From contig VTFK01000092.1 in assembly GCA_009617715.1 (NCBI GenBank), positions 1,116,001-1,180,000 of the forward strand: a stretch of DNA of 64,000 bases, written 5' to 3'. The stretch's first letter is position 1; every line of letters begins with the position of its first letter. A program made the translations under genes and the position numbers. The notes below the pieces were generated by a model that saw only the letters and a list, made by a program, of their open reading frames with translations, was not told the DNA's origin and did not search any database. Positions 44,969 to 56,500 of this stretch are shown here, piece by piece. Origin of the DNA: Plectrocnemia conspersa (lineage: Eukaryota; Arthropoda; Insecta; Trichoptera; Polycentropodidae).

Positions 44969-47551
44969 TTTATAAATACTTTATACCCTCGAAGAAATGA
45001 CTTTCTTTCATATATTTTCATAAAACGTTACTTTTCCATCGGATATTTGTATATTATGTGCTATACTTAATTTGTGTTCGATAGACATTTTTACAAACAG
45101 CAATTGAATGAACTTTAGAATTTAATAAATTAAACGAATCGTGATTTCCAAAAATATGAATGTTTGTGGATAAATAGAGAAATAGTTTGCTGACTACATT
45201 TATTATCTTCGGGGTCTAACTTTGGAGAATAAAATATTTGTATTACTATATATGTGTTGTATATTTATGAAATGTTACACTTTTAATATCGTCGTGTTCG
45301 TATGCATTATTGAGTGTCGTTCCACTATTAAGATTTCTTACTTTCGCATCTATAAATTGACTTCCTTTCCGTGCGTTGTATTATTTGCAGCCTTCGTTAA
45401 CATATCACTTAAGCAAAAGTTTGCAAGTTTCTGTGAAATTTACAGACGTTGTATAAATTAATTTAAGCGTTTTTAATTTATATTAGGCGTATTAAAAATT
45501 GTCTTCTTTATTTGAACTTATTATTATATATACGTGTAATGCATTTACAGTAGCAAAATTCACATCACTCAAACGCAGTATTGAATTAGCGATTTGCAGC
45601 ACTGTATTATCCACACAAAATAAATTACTAAATAATAGAAATATTTGTTTTATTGCCATGCACTATAAATATTTAGTAAATGTGCTTCTTAATAGCTTGG
45701 ACGAATGGGAGAGAACGTTTATTTAGAAAGCTTGGGTATGTCTTCCGGGTGGCCCTTTATACGCAAAACTGTGGCAGACCAACGATACAAGTAACAATAC
45801 AATACTATTTGATGTGTGAGAAAATGAATATTTTTTGTGTGTCTTGAAGATCATTTGTAAAGGTACTTAACACATTGAATACCGTGTGCATAAATTTATG
45901 TGTTTCACAATTTCAACTCATACAAAATAAAACACATTTTAAACTGCATTCTTAGCCCCTCGCTAAAGATGTCACTAATATTATATTAACTGAAATAGTT
46001 CATAAAAATCGATATCCTCACCATATAAACACATTTCAAGTCCCTTTTTTAATACTTACATCCAGTGGTATCACTCTTAGGTTTCCATGGGTTGTTAAAA
46101 ATCAAAAGTTTCCGGAAACCCATTGTTCGAAATCAAAATTCATATAATTTTTATTAAAAATTGAATTTATGTATACAAATCTTTTAAAATTATTTTCGAC
46201 GATTACAACTTTGAAAACAAGTTATAGTAGATTCACAACCGAATATATAGCACGTAGGAGAACCTTCTATGTATAAGCGAAGTTAGCTGTTAGCCATTCA
46301 GTGTGAAATGTACTCATTGTCCCAATAGAAAGTCATCATTGAAACATGGAAATCCATTGTTCCGAAATCGGGCTGACAGCACTGCTTACATCCCATCACC
46401 ATGTTAGGGCTTCCTATGCATATTAATTACTCTTTAACTAATCTTAAAGTCCTTCTAAAGTTTGCCGCTAATATTTGGCCCTGAAATACTCACGATCTGT
46501 TTAAAGTAGGCAAGTGGCTTGCAATCTTTTTTAAAAACGATTCTTATTTTTTTTATTGGTACACAATTCATAGTTTGACGTTCACTGCTAACACAAAAAA
46601 ATACAACCATTAAAAATTATATTCAAAATTTCACTTTATAATGCTAACTAATAAAAAAGTTATGAATATAAAAAAAACAGTTTATGATTTAATTTTCGAA
46701 AATAAATCGCAGTATTTAATGTGTTATGCTTTTAAGTGATTTTATAGATTTTTAAAGAATATTTTTATAAAATATGTGCTCTAAGGATGTTCAATTAAAT
46801 ACAATATCATTGTAGAGACCACATATGCCACACCGAACTGCTTCTAGAAAAAAAGAGATAAGGGATGACTTTCGGGCAAATTCTTCAAATTAATTATATG
46901 GCAATTATTATTATTAATAATAATACAATTTCAAGACAAAAAACAACACTAAATTTATTTTTGTTCTAACCTTGCGTCTATGTAATAATAATGCATGAGT
47001 TAATTTAGATTTAGTAGTGGAAATATTTATTATTATTATACTTTTTATTAATACACAAATTTATTTTTTATTTTATTGGTATGCGATCCACTGTTTGACC
47101 GTTACTGATTTTATCTAGTAGATTTATACTTATGTAATTAATCAAATCACAGCAATGCAACGAGCTTTCATAACACACCATTTTCAACCTTATTGTATTT
47201 GATATTTTTTTATTACAATGTAAATGATTATCTATGTGTCTTAGATTAGTTGCAGATCGTTTATTTTACTTGATTAAGTTGAGTTTTAAAATTCCCTGAG
47301 CCTAAGTGGATTATTATTGCAAAATAAAACTGAAAGTCGGTAGTCTTATAATTCTGTTAAGTAATAAATCCTGTAAAACTGCAACGGAACATGGTTGATT
47401 GCGAAGTCATCGAAGATTGAAGTAACGATTCTGATGTTGATTTGAATGATGTGAAACTGCTACTAATTTAACGACAAAGACGTTGTTTATGGTCAATATG
47501 TTAAATAAATAAAATGTATATTCATAATATAGACGTATATATATATATAAT
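44969..47551. other. Intergenic spacer between PIN1 and DM9 gene F1
   Basis: AT-rich DNA between convergent genes. A possible PIN1 polyadenylation signal (AATAAA) lies near 45124. A short segment, TTTATTGGTA(T/C)(G/A)C plus TTGAC, occurs twice (about 46553 and 47073), suggesting an old duplicated element. No gene or RNA seen. Confidence 0.45.
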
Positions 47552-47557
47552 TTTATT
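47552..47557 (-). other. Polyadenylation signal overlapping F1 stop
   Basis: On the minus strand AATAAA begins with the last base of the F1 stop codon. If it is used, the 3' UTR would be only about 15-30 nt. Confidence 0.45.
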
Positions 47558-50500
47558 TAATAACCAAACTCACAGTCCGTTATTTCTGTATGTTCCAAAC
47601 AAAGAATTTCATAACTCGTAAACCCTAGTTCTCTTCCGTTATATGGAACGTGTAAGACATAAGATTCCACTCTGCCGATTAACACAAGTTCTTCATACAA
47701 TACTCTTCCGACATACATAATATCTCCTTCTATATTCTTTCCGGCAGGAATTACATTATTCGGTACTAAATTGCCACTCACCGTCTTCCAGCTTATAGAA
47801 TTGCCGCAAAGAACCTGCAAGATTAATTTAAATCAACGATAATAATCATCATTGATTAAATATCATCACTCACTTCAAAATGGTTCTTCTCGAAGACCAA
47901 GCCGTTGTAAGTTATAGTACAAACGTTTTGGTTATATGATGCCGATCCGGGTATCAGTAAACCTTCGTGTATTGCTCGTGCGACGAATACTTTATCAAAT
48001 TTGTTTATACCGCTGATTATAGCATAAGATGGTATGCCTGCATCTTCAGCGGATACCCAGTAAACCTCACGTGGCAAGGGTTTCAAAGAAGTCGATGGTC
48101 TATAACCTGGATATTGAAAAGATAATGTTAAAGCATGTTAATTCAATATAAATTTATACATATTGCTGCATATTAAATATAATGTATAATAACCAAAAGA
48201 TTTTTTTTTATTCCTACATATAGATAATCACTATGACTAACATGCTAATGCTATTTCAGAAATCAGGCGAAATTTTAATATATTATAGTTGAAAATATTT
48301 TAATCAAAATAAGCATCAAATAGTTTAATATATTTTTAAATAATAACAGAACAGTGTATTTTTAACAGAAATTCTATTTCTCGATCGTATTGTAGTGTGG
48401 CGAAAAGAGGAACGTTTACGACAATAGAAAGCGAAATGCACAATTATTTGACGAAAATAAAGCCATAAAGCATTTTGTGACACTGAAATTAAACAAAGAA
48501 AATTTTGTCATCCACTAAAAATTACAGCTGAGAAATCAATCAAAAGGGTTCAACAAAGGTACTCACACTTGTCAATAAAGGTCCAATTATCTTGTACGAT
48601 AATGCATGACCACACACCATGAGTATAAGAATAAATTTGTCAGACTTACTTATTGAAAGCATAATAAAAGTAATTGATATAGTTATTTGCGTATCCATTG
48701 ACAACTTTGCCGAATCTCCAGCTGTTTGAACTATAATAGTTATGCAAAGCATATCTTTATTAGATTGGTAACAGACAATAACATAGTTTGTTTCCGCTCC
48801 GAAGCAGGGATGGCATTTGCCCCCTCCCCAGAAAAATTCATGTCATTTAATGAAATACTACGAATTTAATGAAATGGAAATATTAGAAAAACGACCACTG
48901 CCTGGCCTACTTTTGCCCCCACCCTAGAAAAACTGAAATGACATCCCTGATTCTAAATCAAGAATTCTCGAGTTATCCCTCAGAAAAATCTAAAAAAGTC
49001 TCGCTTATATCCGGAAAATATTTTTTTAAATATATCATTTCATTGAAATCATACCGGAATACATTTTCACCGGTAGATATATATTTTTACCAGGGAAAAT
49101 ATGATTTATCTAGCAGGTGCTAGTAAAATTATATGATTTCAACTTTTCTTTATGTAGTAATATGTACATTTATATACTTACCATTATTTTTTTACATGCG
49201 ATGTATAAATTTTACGGTGAATGTGTATTTTTCGGTGAAGATATATTTTCACTGGTGAAGTCCAAATAGATTTTCACTAGTAGATATATATTTCTATTAG
49301 CGAATATAATTCAACTGATAGGCGATAGTAAAATTATATGCTATTCTTAAATATCTATGAAACTTAAAGAAGAAGAGACGAACCCTTAACTCCAAAAGAA
49401 TATATTTTAAATTTCCACTTATCAGAACTTGACATTTCTTGCCTTGAACACCAAACGAAGAAACTAGCACTTTACTTCAAATCTATTTCGGCTATCAAGT
49501 TCGAAATCCAGAAGTTCAACCTGATCTTCGAGATTACATAACGTAGAGACTATCAGAACAACACTTATCTGTATTAATTGCACAAATGTTATGTGATTTC
49601 AAAACTGATTTATAAATTAATAACTCAAGTCTATCATATTTAACATGCAGCGACAATATATTCAGTCGTTACCATCTTCAGGTAAATGTGGATGTTTATT
49701 CAACACCCCGATGTAGCGAATTGTGGTATTGCTTCTATCACACCCTTCTAGTTCGATAGTTTGCATCTCACCAGACAATAATTTCAGTCGTACATTACGA
49801 TGATCCCATTGAACCGAGTACTGCTTGAAATCCTGATATACGTCAGGATTTGATCTACCTTGGAACGAGACCTTACTATTTCATTTTAATAAAATTATTC
49901 ATTAATCATATTTTAATTTTCAGACGACATACTCTGTGAGAATTCTTGCAGCAATACTCGTACAAACAGATATCGTTTTCATAATTTTTTACGAAGACTT
50001 CGCATATCGGTCTGGCTTTCAATAGACTATCAGACAATATCAATTGGAAGTTTGAAGAAGCACTCATTACAAAGTCAAGCGAACCAAACGTGACGGGATG
50101 GAACGAATAATCATATCTCTCACTAGTTTTAATTATATTATCTGAAGAATATATTAAATATTAATAAATTTTCCGAATGGTCTTCTTACCTTAAAGAATA
50201 CTAACCTCCAACTTTCCATACGCCTTTTACCATTGTTTTAAGTCCAAAGAGAGTTACCACAAAAGGTTCTAGGTCAACCCATGACATAATCGGTGTTAAA
50301 TCGAATTCTCTACCGATAGATATAAAACCGTTTTCCCATTGAACCCAAAAGCTGTTTATTTTGCTACTCTGCAATACATTTGAAGTTTCAATTTGAATGC
50401 AGATTTTACCATTACGCTTAAGAATGCATAATGTGTTATTATCTCCACCGAGGCTCATCTGCAAATAAATTGTAATATTCAAGTATATATTAAAATAAAC

Positions 50501-51490
50501 TAAATTAAAATATTAGTTCTATAACAATACTTCAATAATGTTACTATCAACATAAACCCCATCCGATAAAGCTATAGAAGCTTCATTATGTGTTTTAACT
50601 TTGAAAATCTGCCTTCCACATAAGATTGGAAAGTATGTGAAGTCAACTGAAAATATATTATAAGATATTTTTTTAATTATAAAAAAAAACAAATATCAAA
50701 ATAACACTAACCTAAACTAACTCTGAAAAATATAAAATGGCCTCTCCTATTGGTTTCATAATCACCGCATCCTAGAAGATAAAATTAGAATAATGAATTG
50801 TTAAAAAATATAAAAAAAAATATTTGCAGCAATTACCTTCAACGGTCCATTTGCCGGTGTAACCTGCAGCTGTTGCGATTCCAATGTGACTAATTATAAA
50901 CGGCTCTATATCTTCGCAAGACATAAACGGTCGAGTTTCGCCATATCTTCCAACATATAAGAAGCCGTATTCCCAACGCACCCAGAATTCGAAACTTTCA
51001 TCATCAGTTAACATACCCATAGTTAAGTATGTAGATTTTATCCGTGATCTGCGAGTATGTCTTATAATACTCTTTGAGTTGTTTATTCTACCAAGAGTAA
51101 CCTACAAAACAGTACAGCTCATACGATAATAACCCGGTAATCTCAGGTAAACATGAGAGGTATAAAAGCTAAAGCATCAATCTTAACCAGTGTTAATTAT
51201 AACAAGCAATTGATTCTCATAAGATCAATTTTAATTCTATAGAAGAATGCTGCCTTTGCTTTTACACCGAAATAAATCAATTTGCTTAATATAACCTCAA
51301 CCATGGTTGATGTTAGGTAAGGGCCTGTGGTTAAAATTACGTGAACGTTGCTTCTTGCTTTAACTTTGAAATTCACTATACCCTCATAAACCGAACCGAG
51401 GTTTGCTAAAATAGATTTTTTTATGAAACTCGATGTATTATAAATAATATAACGAATATTTAAAAAATTACCTTTAGGTATAAAGTTCAT
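47557..51490 (-). CDS. Three Methyltransf_FA-like domains plus two DM9 repeats (F1)
   Basis: Predicted protein of 573 aa in ten exons: 51490-51472, 51405-51296, 51101-50837, 50771-50712, 50646-50531, 50458-50206, 50141-49933, 49871-49673, 48106-47874 and 47814-47557. All phases agree. Residues about 10-130 form a Methyltransf_FA (farnesoic acid O-methyltransferase-like) domain: VNFKVKARSNVHVILTTGP, FEFWVRWEYGFLYVGRYGE, HIGIATAAGYTGKWTVEG. A second follows (FWVQWENGFISIGREF, VKGVWKVGG). A third is strongly diverged (FQLILSDS, YSVQWDHRNVRLKLLSGE). The C-terminal quarter is two DM9 repeats, each on its own exon (VYWVSAEDAGIPSYA to KNHFE, and ISWKTVSGN to YEILC). The methyltransferase label is historical: no SAM-binding motif is visible. 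DM9 proteins in other invertebrates bind sugars and act in immunity. No signal peptide is seen. Paralogue of the next gene. Confidence 0.85.
48805..48949 (+). mobile_element. Dispersed MITE D, copy 3 (complete, hAT-like ends)
   Basis: A 145 bp element with inverted termini, CAGGGATGGCATTTGCCCCC at the left and ACTGAAATGACATCCCTG at the right. The internal marker is ACGACCACTGCCTGGCCTAC. The CAGGG ends suggest a hAT-type MITE; no clear 8-bp duplication was seen. Inside an F1 intron. Confidence 0.65.
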
Positions 51491-51540
51491 TTTTAGAGAC
51501 AATAAAACGAACAAATTTCTCAAATGCTACGAATTGTTGC

Positions 51541-52191
51541 CAATGTTCAACTAAAATGATATTTCTGTTTTTTTAGTTCATTAACGATTCAAATTAAAAA
51601 ATACTTAATTATGTGTTAATGTTTATTGTTGCATATAATAGCAATAAAAATATCAGTCGTATAATTTTTGTATATGAAATGAAATAAAAAGCATTAATAA
51701 AATGTTTTGACTAAGTATATGAAATCATTATTTGGGGATCATAGAGAAGCATAACAAATGATAATAAACTTGAAACTAGACCGCACATATTAAAGTCTGA
51801 GGTAGAATAAGCTAAAAAAATATAAGTCAACCGGAATTGATTCAATATGAGTAAAATTTAAAAAAATATGAATAAATATAAACCTTCCCTTTTAATTTTT
51901 ATTATATTATTTTTATTTATTTACAAAATTCTTTTATAATATATACTTCTCTAAAATAATACCTCACGACTGACTGCGATCGACATTTATTCCCTTACCA
52001 TTAAATAATAATTCTACTAAATTTATGTGCAGTGACTTTAGACTTAAATGAGTCACTCACAGAAAATTATTTTTAAAATTATACAAGGTAGAATTCACCT
52101 TGTGAAGAAGTTATTATCAGGGAAAAATTTGGATTTCAGTAAGACCCAGGTACACGAGAAGCACTCTTTCGCACGCATACAATACTTCAGA
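51541..52191. other. Spacer upstream of F1
   Basis: AT-rich sequence with no feature seen except the probable F1 promoter just above 51490. Confidence 0.4.
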
Positions 52192-52565
52192 TGTCACGAA
52201 GTTTGTACAATGTTTACATCTGCTTTATAGGTTTTGAGAAAGCATTAACGCTCATCTTATGGAAGGGCTATCGGGCTTGAGAGATAAAACGCTGCTCAAA
52301 AATATGCACTGGAATCAATCAGATGTAATAAGCATTGAAGGGGAACTAACATAAAATATATTAACAGAGAGAGATGTCATACAGGGATATGTTCTTTCTC
52401 CTACACTTTATAATATATACTCAGAAACCATATTTAAAGAACCGCTTCAGGGACAAAAAGGAATTAAAGTCGGCGTTGAGACAATTAATAACATTCGTTA
52501 TGCTGATGACATTGAAGTATTTGCTGAGACCATTGACGATAAAAAGAATGATAATATATTTATTC
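52192..52565 (+). pseudogene. LINE reverse transcriptase fragment
   Basis: Translation in shifting frames gives FEKAL, then QGYVLSPTLYNIYSETIFKE, and IRYADDIEVFAET. These correspond to the palm region of a non-LTR retrotransposon polymerase; the YADD catalytic box is at 52497-52508. Several stops interrupt the part before it. Only about 120 codons remain, with no endonuclease, so it is a dead fragment. A clade assignment is not possible from this much. Confidence 0.8.
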
Positions 52566-53560
52566 GTAAGGTAACCATACGTCCTCCTTTAACAAAAGAT
52601 TCCAAAAAAACCCTTTTTTGAATCAGAGTTGGCCTTTGAATAAAATTTTCGAAATGTTTTTAGTTCTCGCGGCAATCTGTTATCCTTTATCCTCTTTTTT
52701 TGTTCAAATTCCGAGATGGACCTTGAACAAAAATTTCCATGACAACCTTTTTGGCCAATCTTCATATCCTGTAGCATTTTAAAGTCAGAGCGTCTCATAT
52801 CATTTGAAAATAGATTTGCAGCTTAGCTGAATAATAATAATATAAACATTTGTTACACATCCTCTTATAAATACGACACTAAGAAATATATTTTTACAGG
52901 GCTGGGACAAGATATTTTGTCACCTAATAAAAACAAATTTGCCCCTATGTAGTTTTTTTACTTTTAATAAGTATAATATTCAGCAAAAATAATATTAACT
53001 ACAACAAAGAAGACATAAAAACATATTTGAGTTTGTTACATAAAATCAATTAGAATATCATAATATTTCAGTTATTTAATTTACAACTTTTCAGTAATTC
53101 AAACTCACATTAATACACATTAATTAAATTATATTTAAAATTTCTAATGAACTAAAATTATTTAAAAAATAATTTGATGAAAAGTGAACTTTTTTGTGAA
53201 TTTATGTACCCCTATTTTTATAATTTTAGTAATTATTTTTTTAAGTGATACTTTGTTCATAATTTATTGTTTGTTATGTTTTCATACATCTAAATTAATT
53301 TAGTTTATTAAAACTCTCTTTTTAGCACAATAATAATAACAAAACTTTTTTTTTACACAACTTTATTTGTGTTAAAAGCTTTCGCATACAATACAGTACA
53401 TAAATAACATTTATTAAAATAAATAATATCAATTTTTATGACATTTTTTGTATTTCGTACACCGCGTGACTATGTGAAATACTAAAATGCTTAAAATAAA
53501 ATGTTAAAAAGCGACATGAAGTGCTTATTCGCAATACCATTCATATATTTTTGTATGTGT
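52566..53560. other. Spacer between DM9 genes
   Basis: The part 52590-52800 is less AT-rich, and an open minus-strand frame there has no recognisable product; it may be another repeat. The remainder is AT-rich without features. Confidence 0.4.
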
Positions 53561-53563
53561 GCG

Positions 53564-53569
53564 TTTATT
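53564..53569 (-). other. Polyadenylation signal containing the F2 stop
   Basis: On the minus strand the last codons read CACAATAAACG, so the stop TAA is inside an AATAAA. The paralogue F1 has the same kind of overlap. Confidence 0.4.
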
Positions 53570-56500
53570 GTGTGCAAAGGACTTCGTAATCGTCAAATCC
53601 GAGCTCTTGTCCACCGTACGCAATGTAGCAGACTCCATGAGAAGACTGCACCTTTCCGACGGTGAGGCTGCCCTCGTGCGAGACACGGCCGATAAACAGC
53701 GGCTCGCCATCTTCGGATTCGCCACCGGGGAGAGCGTTGTCGGGGAGTGCTGCTCCGCTTGTGGGCACCCAGTTGACTGAGCATCCGCAAAGCACCTGAA
53801 AGTACAATTAAAATCAATTTAGACAATTGTCACAAGCGAATCTTATTGCAAACAGGATTGCATATTATCTTAAAAGCTCTCAACATATGGAAAATCCTTT
53901 ATAAATACGTATAATGGAGAAATCAATGAGGATATAACTGAACTCTTTTGTTGAGTACTAGGTTTAGAAATAAATTACAAAACATGACCGCTAATTAAAA
54001 TTGAGAATCCTTTAAAAAATCATAGAGAAAAAAGTAAAGAAGACAAAAGTGTTTTATAATAATAAATTGAAAACTTATAAAAATATTTTCTGTTTTAACT
54101 TGTAGTTTCTATTTTAACTTGTTTGTAGATTATTATAACAAAAAAAATGAGAAAACTCTTTACAACAATCAAAATTCAACAAAGACAGAGATAATACATA
54201 TATAATTATACTTTCAATGAGTTTTTGTAATTAGAATGTAATCTGAGGTGTTTAATCACAATTGTAATTACAAAATTGACAACTCAAATCTCCCAGATAT
54301 GATAGAAATTGTATAATGTTGTGGGTTCATGCGGGATTCAAACCCATGACTCTTAGATATAATTGTGCTATGGTGAGAATTAGAGAAGAACTGTCCAGAA
54401 TCATCAAAAAATATAATAAGGAAAAATGTTTTAGAGAAATAATTTACTTCATAATCTGGTTTTCCATTTTCAGCGCCACCCCAAGGTACATAGCAACAGC
54501 CATGAGATGCCATCAGCTTTCCAGGAATAAGTGCTCCTTCGTGTGAAGCCCTCGCGATGAACATGTCTTCACCGTCTTGTCCGCCGACAACAGCACCAGG
54601 AGGAATCTCACCGTTGCTGGCCGGAACCCAACAGCTCGGGCTGAAACTGGGAGCGTCGGCAGACATCAAGGCAGCCGGAGCACTCGCCGGTGGAACTGAA
54701 AAAATAAATTACCAATTATATTCTGTGTAAATTAAATACCCTTTCACGTAAATGTACCCAGATACTTTTAAAATTTTGAACAAAATTTTTAAAAAAAGAA
54801 TGTGAATGAATTAACATCATGCAATGTTAATTTATAAATGTGATGTTAATAAAATGTTAGTTTACCATTTATTTTCCAATAAACAATGCATTGCTCTATA
54901 TAAAATTTATTGAAATGGATGTTCATGGTAAGTGAATTACATATCTTTTCGTTGATTTATTACAATCTAAATCAATGTATTAGAGGCAATCTGGAAAAAA
55001 AACTATTTTAAGATTCTCTTTCTTCCTGGATTACCCCCGGAAAAAGTATATAAAAAAACATAATATTTTACATTCATTAATTTTATATTACAAATAAAAT
55101 AATAGTAAAAAAGCACTATTAGATTGGGGCTATGAAATTTGAGTTTAAGGCTTTAACCTTTTAAATGCCAGCGACTTTCTAGTGAGTCACCTGTTATTTC
55201 TCTTCATGCGTCAGTATCTCTTATTAAAAACAAATATAAAATATTTGGTTTACTGATAAATGAAGCTAGTACAATAATATTTAATGATTAAAAATAAAAT
55301 TGTAAATAATTTGTCTTGTTTTAAAAAAATAATCAATAAGTGACTCAGCGGTTAGTCACTGGCTTAAAAATCAGAGGTAACCAACATTTTGAAATTCTTC
55401 CATCATGCTCAATAATAGTATTAAAGTTCCAAGGCCATTGGCTCAAGTTGTACAGAAAATCATATCAAGAATATACTTCACTACAATATAAAGTTATATA
55501 CCAGAATCTAATATCTACGGTTCTCTTTCATGCAGTTAATATTTTTTTATTCATTTTTTCGCAATTGAAAATATTAGTATTATGTACTTAAAGTTTTTAA
55601 TTTTCAATAGATAAAAATCTTTAATAATTTCATAGTTGCCAATCCAATTATTTTATATATAATATTATACAGTATTTTGATAAAAAATCATATCTACAAG
55701 ACAATATGGCTAAATATATAAAAATAATAAATTACAGTACACATTTTATTATATAAATATATCAGCATAACTAGAGAATACATGTTGTATTTTATAAATA
55801 TAGAAGCAAGCACTGCTACTCTATTATTTTTATTTCGTTGAGATTATTATACATAACAATAAGTATTACAAAACCAAATTTCAAACAACATCAAAAAGTT
55901 AATATTAAACGTCCCGCAAACCTCTTTCGCATGGAACGGAGTTTGTCATGATTTTCCATTTTCCGGTAGCACCCCAAGCTGTACGTACTCCAAAGTGCGT
56001 TACTGGGAAGGGACTGTCGTCAGTCCATTCCATAATGAGAGGACCGGAGCCGACACACGCTCTCACCACAATCCTTCCGCTCGTCCACTGGATTAAGAAC
56101 TTTCTGAATTCGCCGGGATGCACAATGCTATCGGTGTCGGTGACGACCTTTACACATATACAAATAGGTACAATTTTAACTAGCCAGTCGGTACGTTATG
56201 TTATATTTGGTAACGAGCGCTACCTTATCGGGTTTTTGGCGGCAATGTCTGATGACTGACTTTTTGTTTTCCCAACCACCAATGATCACTTCGTACATGG
56301 GATCGTTTTCGGCGGGGCCGTTAGTCAATGCAATGTGACAGTTTGAAGAACCTTGGAACTCGAATTGCAATTCACCGGACAAGACGGGATTGAATACGTA
56401 TTCGAGTTGGTCGTTTGTCTCGACATCGTAGCGTCCTGAATAATCAATTTTTTTAATATAATATTATCAACTAACTTATACATAAATTTGTTGTCTCATG

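Noticed and set aside
52589..52798. Minus-strand frame after the LINE fragment
   Set aside because: It looked like a possible second transposon protein, but no motif could be named and there is no start context.
54310..54390. Possible tRNA gene on the minus strand
   Set aside because: Only the B-box-like stretch fits; no cloverleaf could be drawn.
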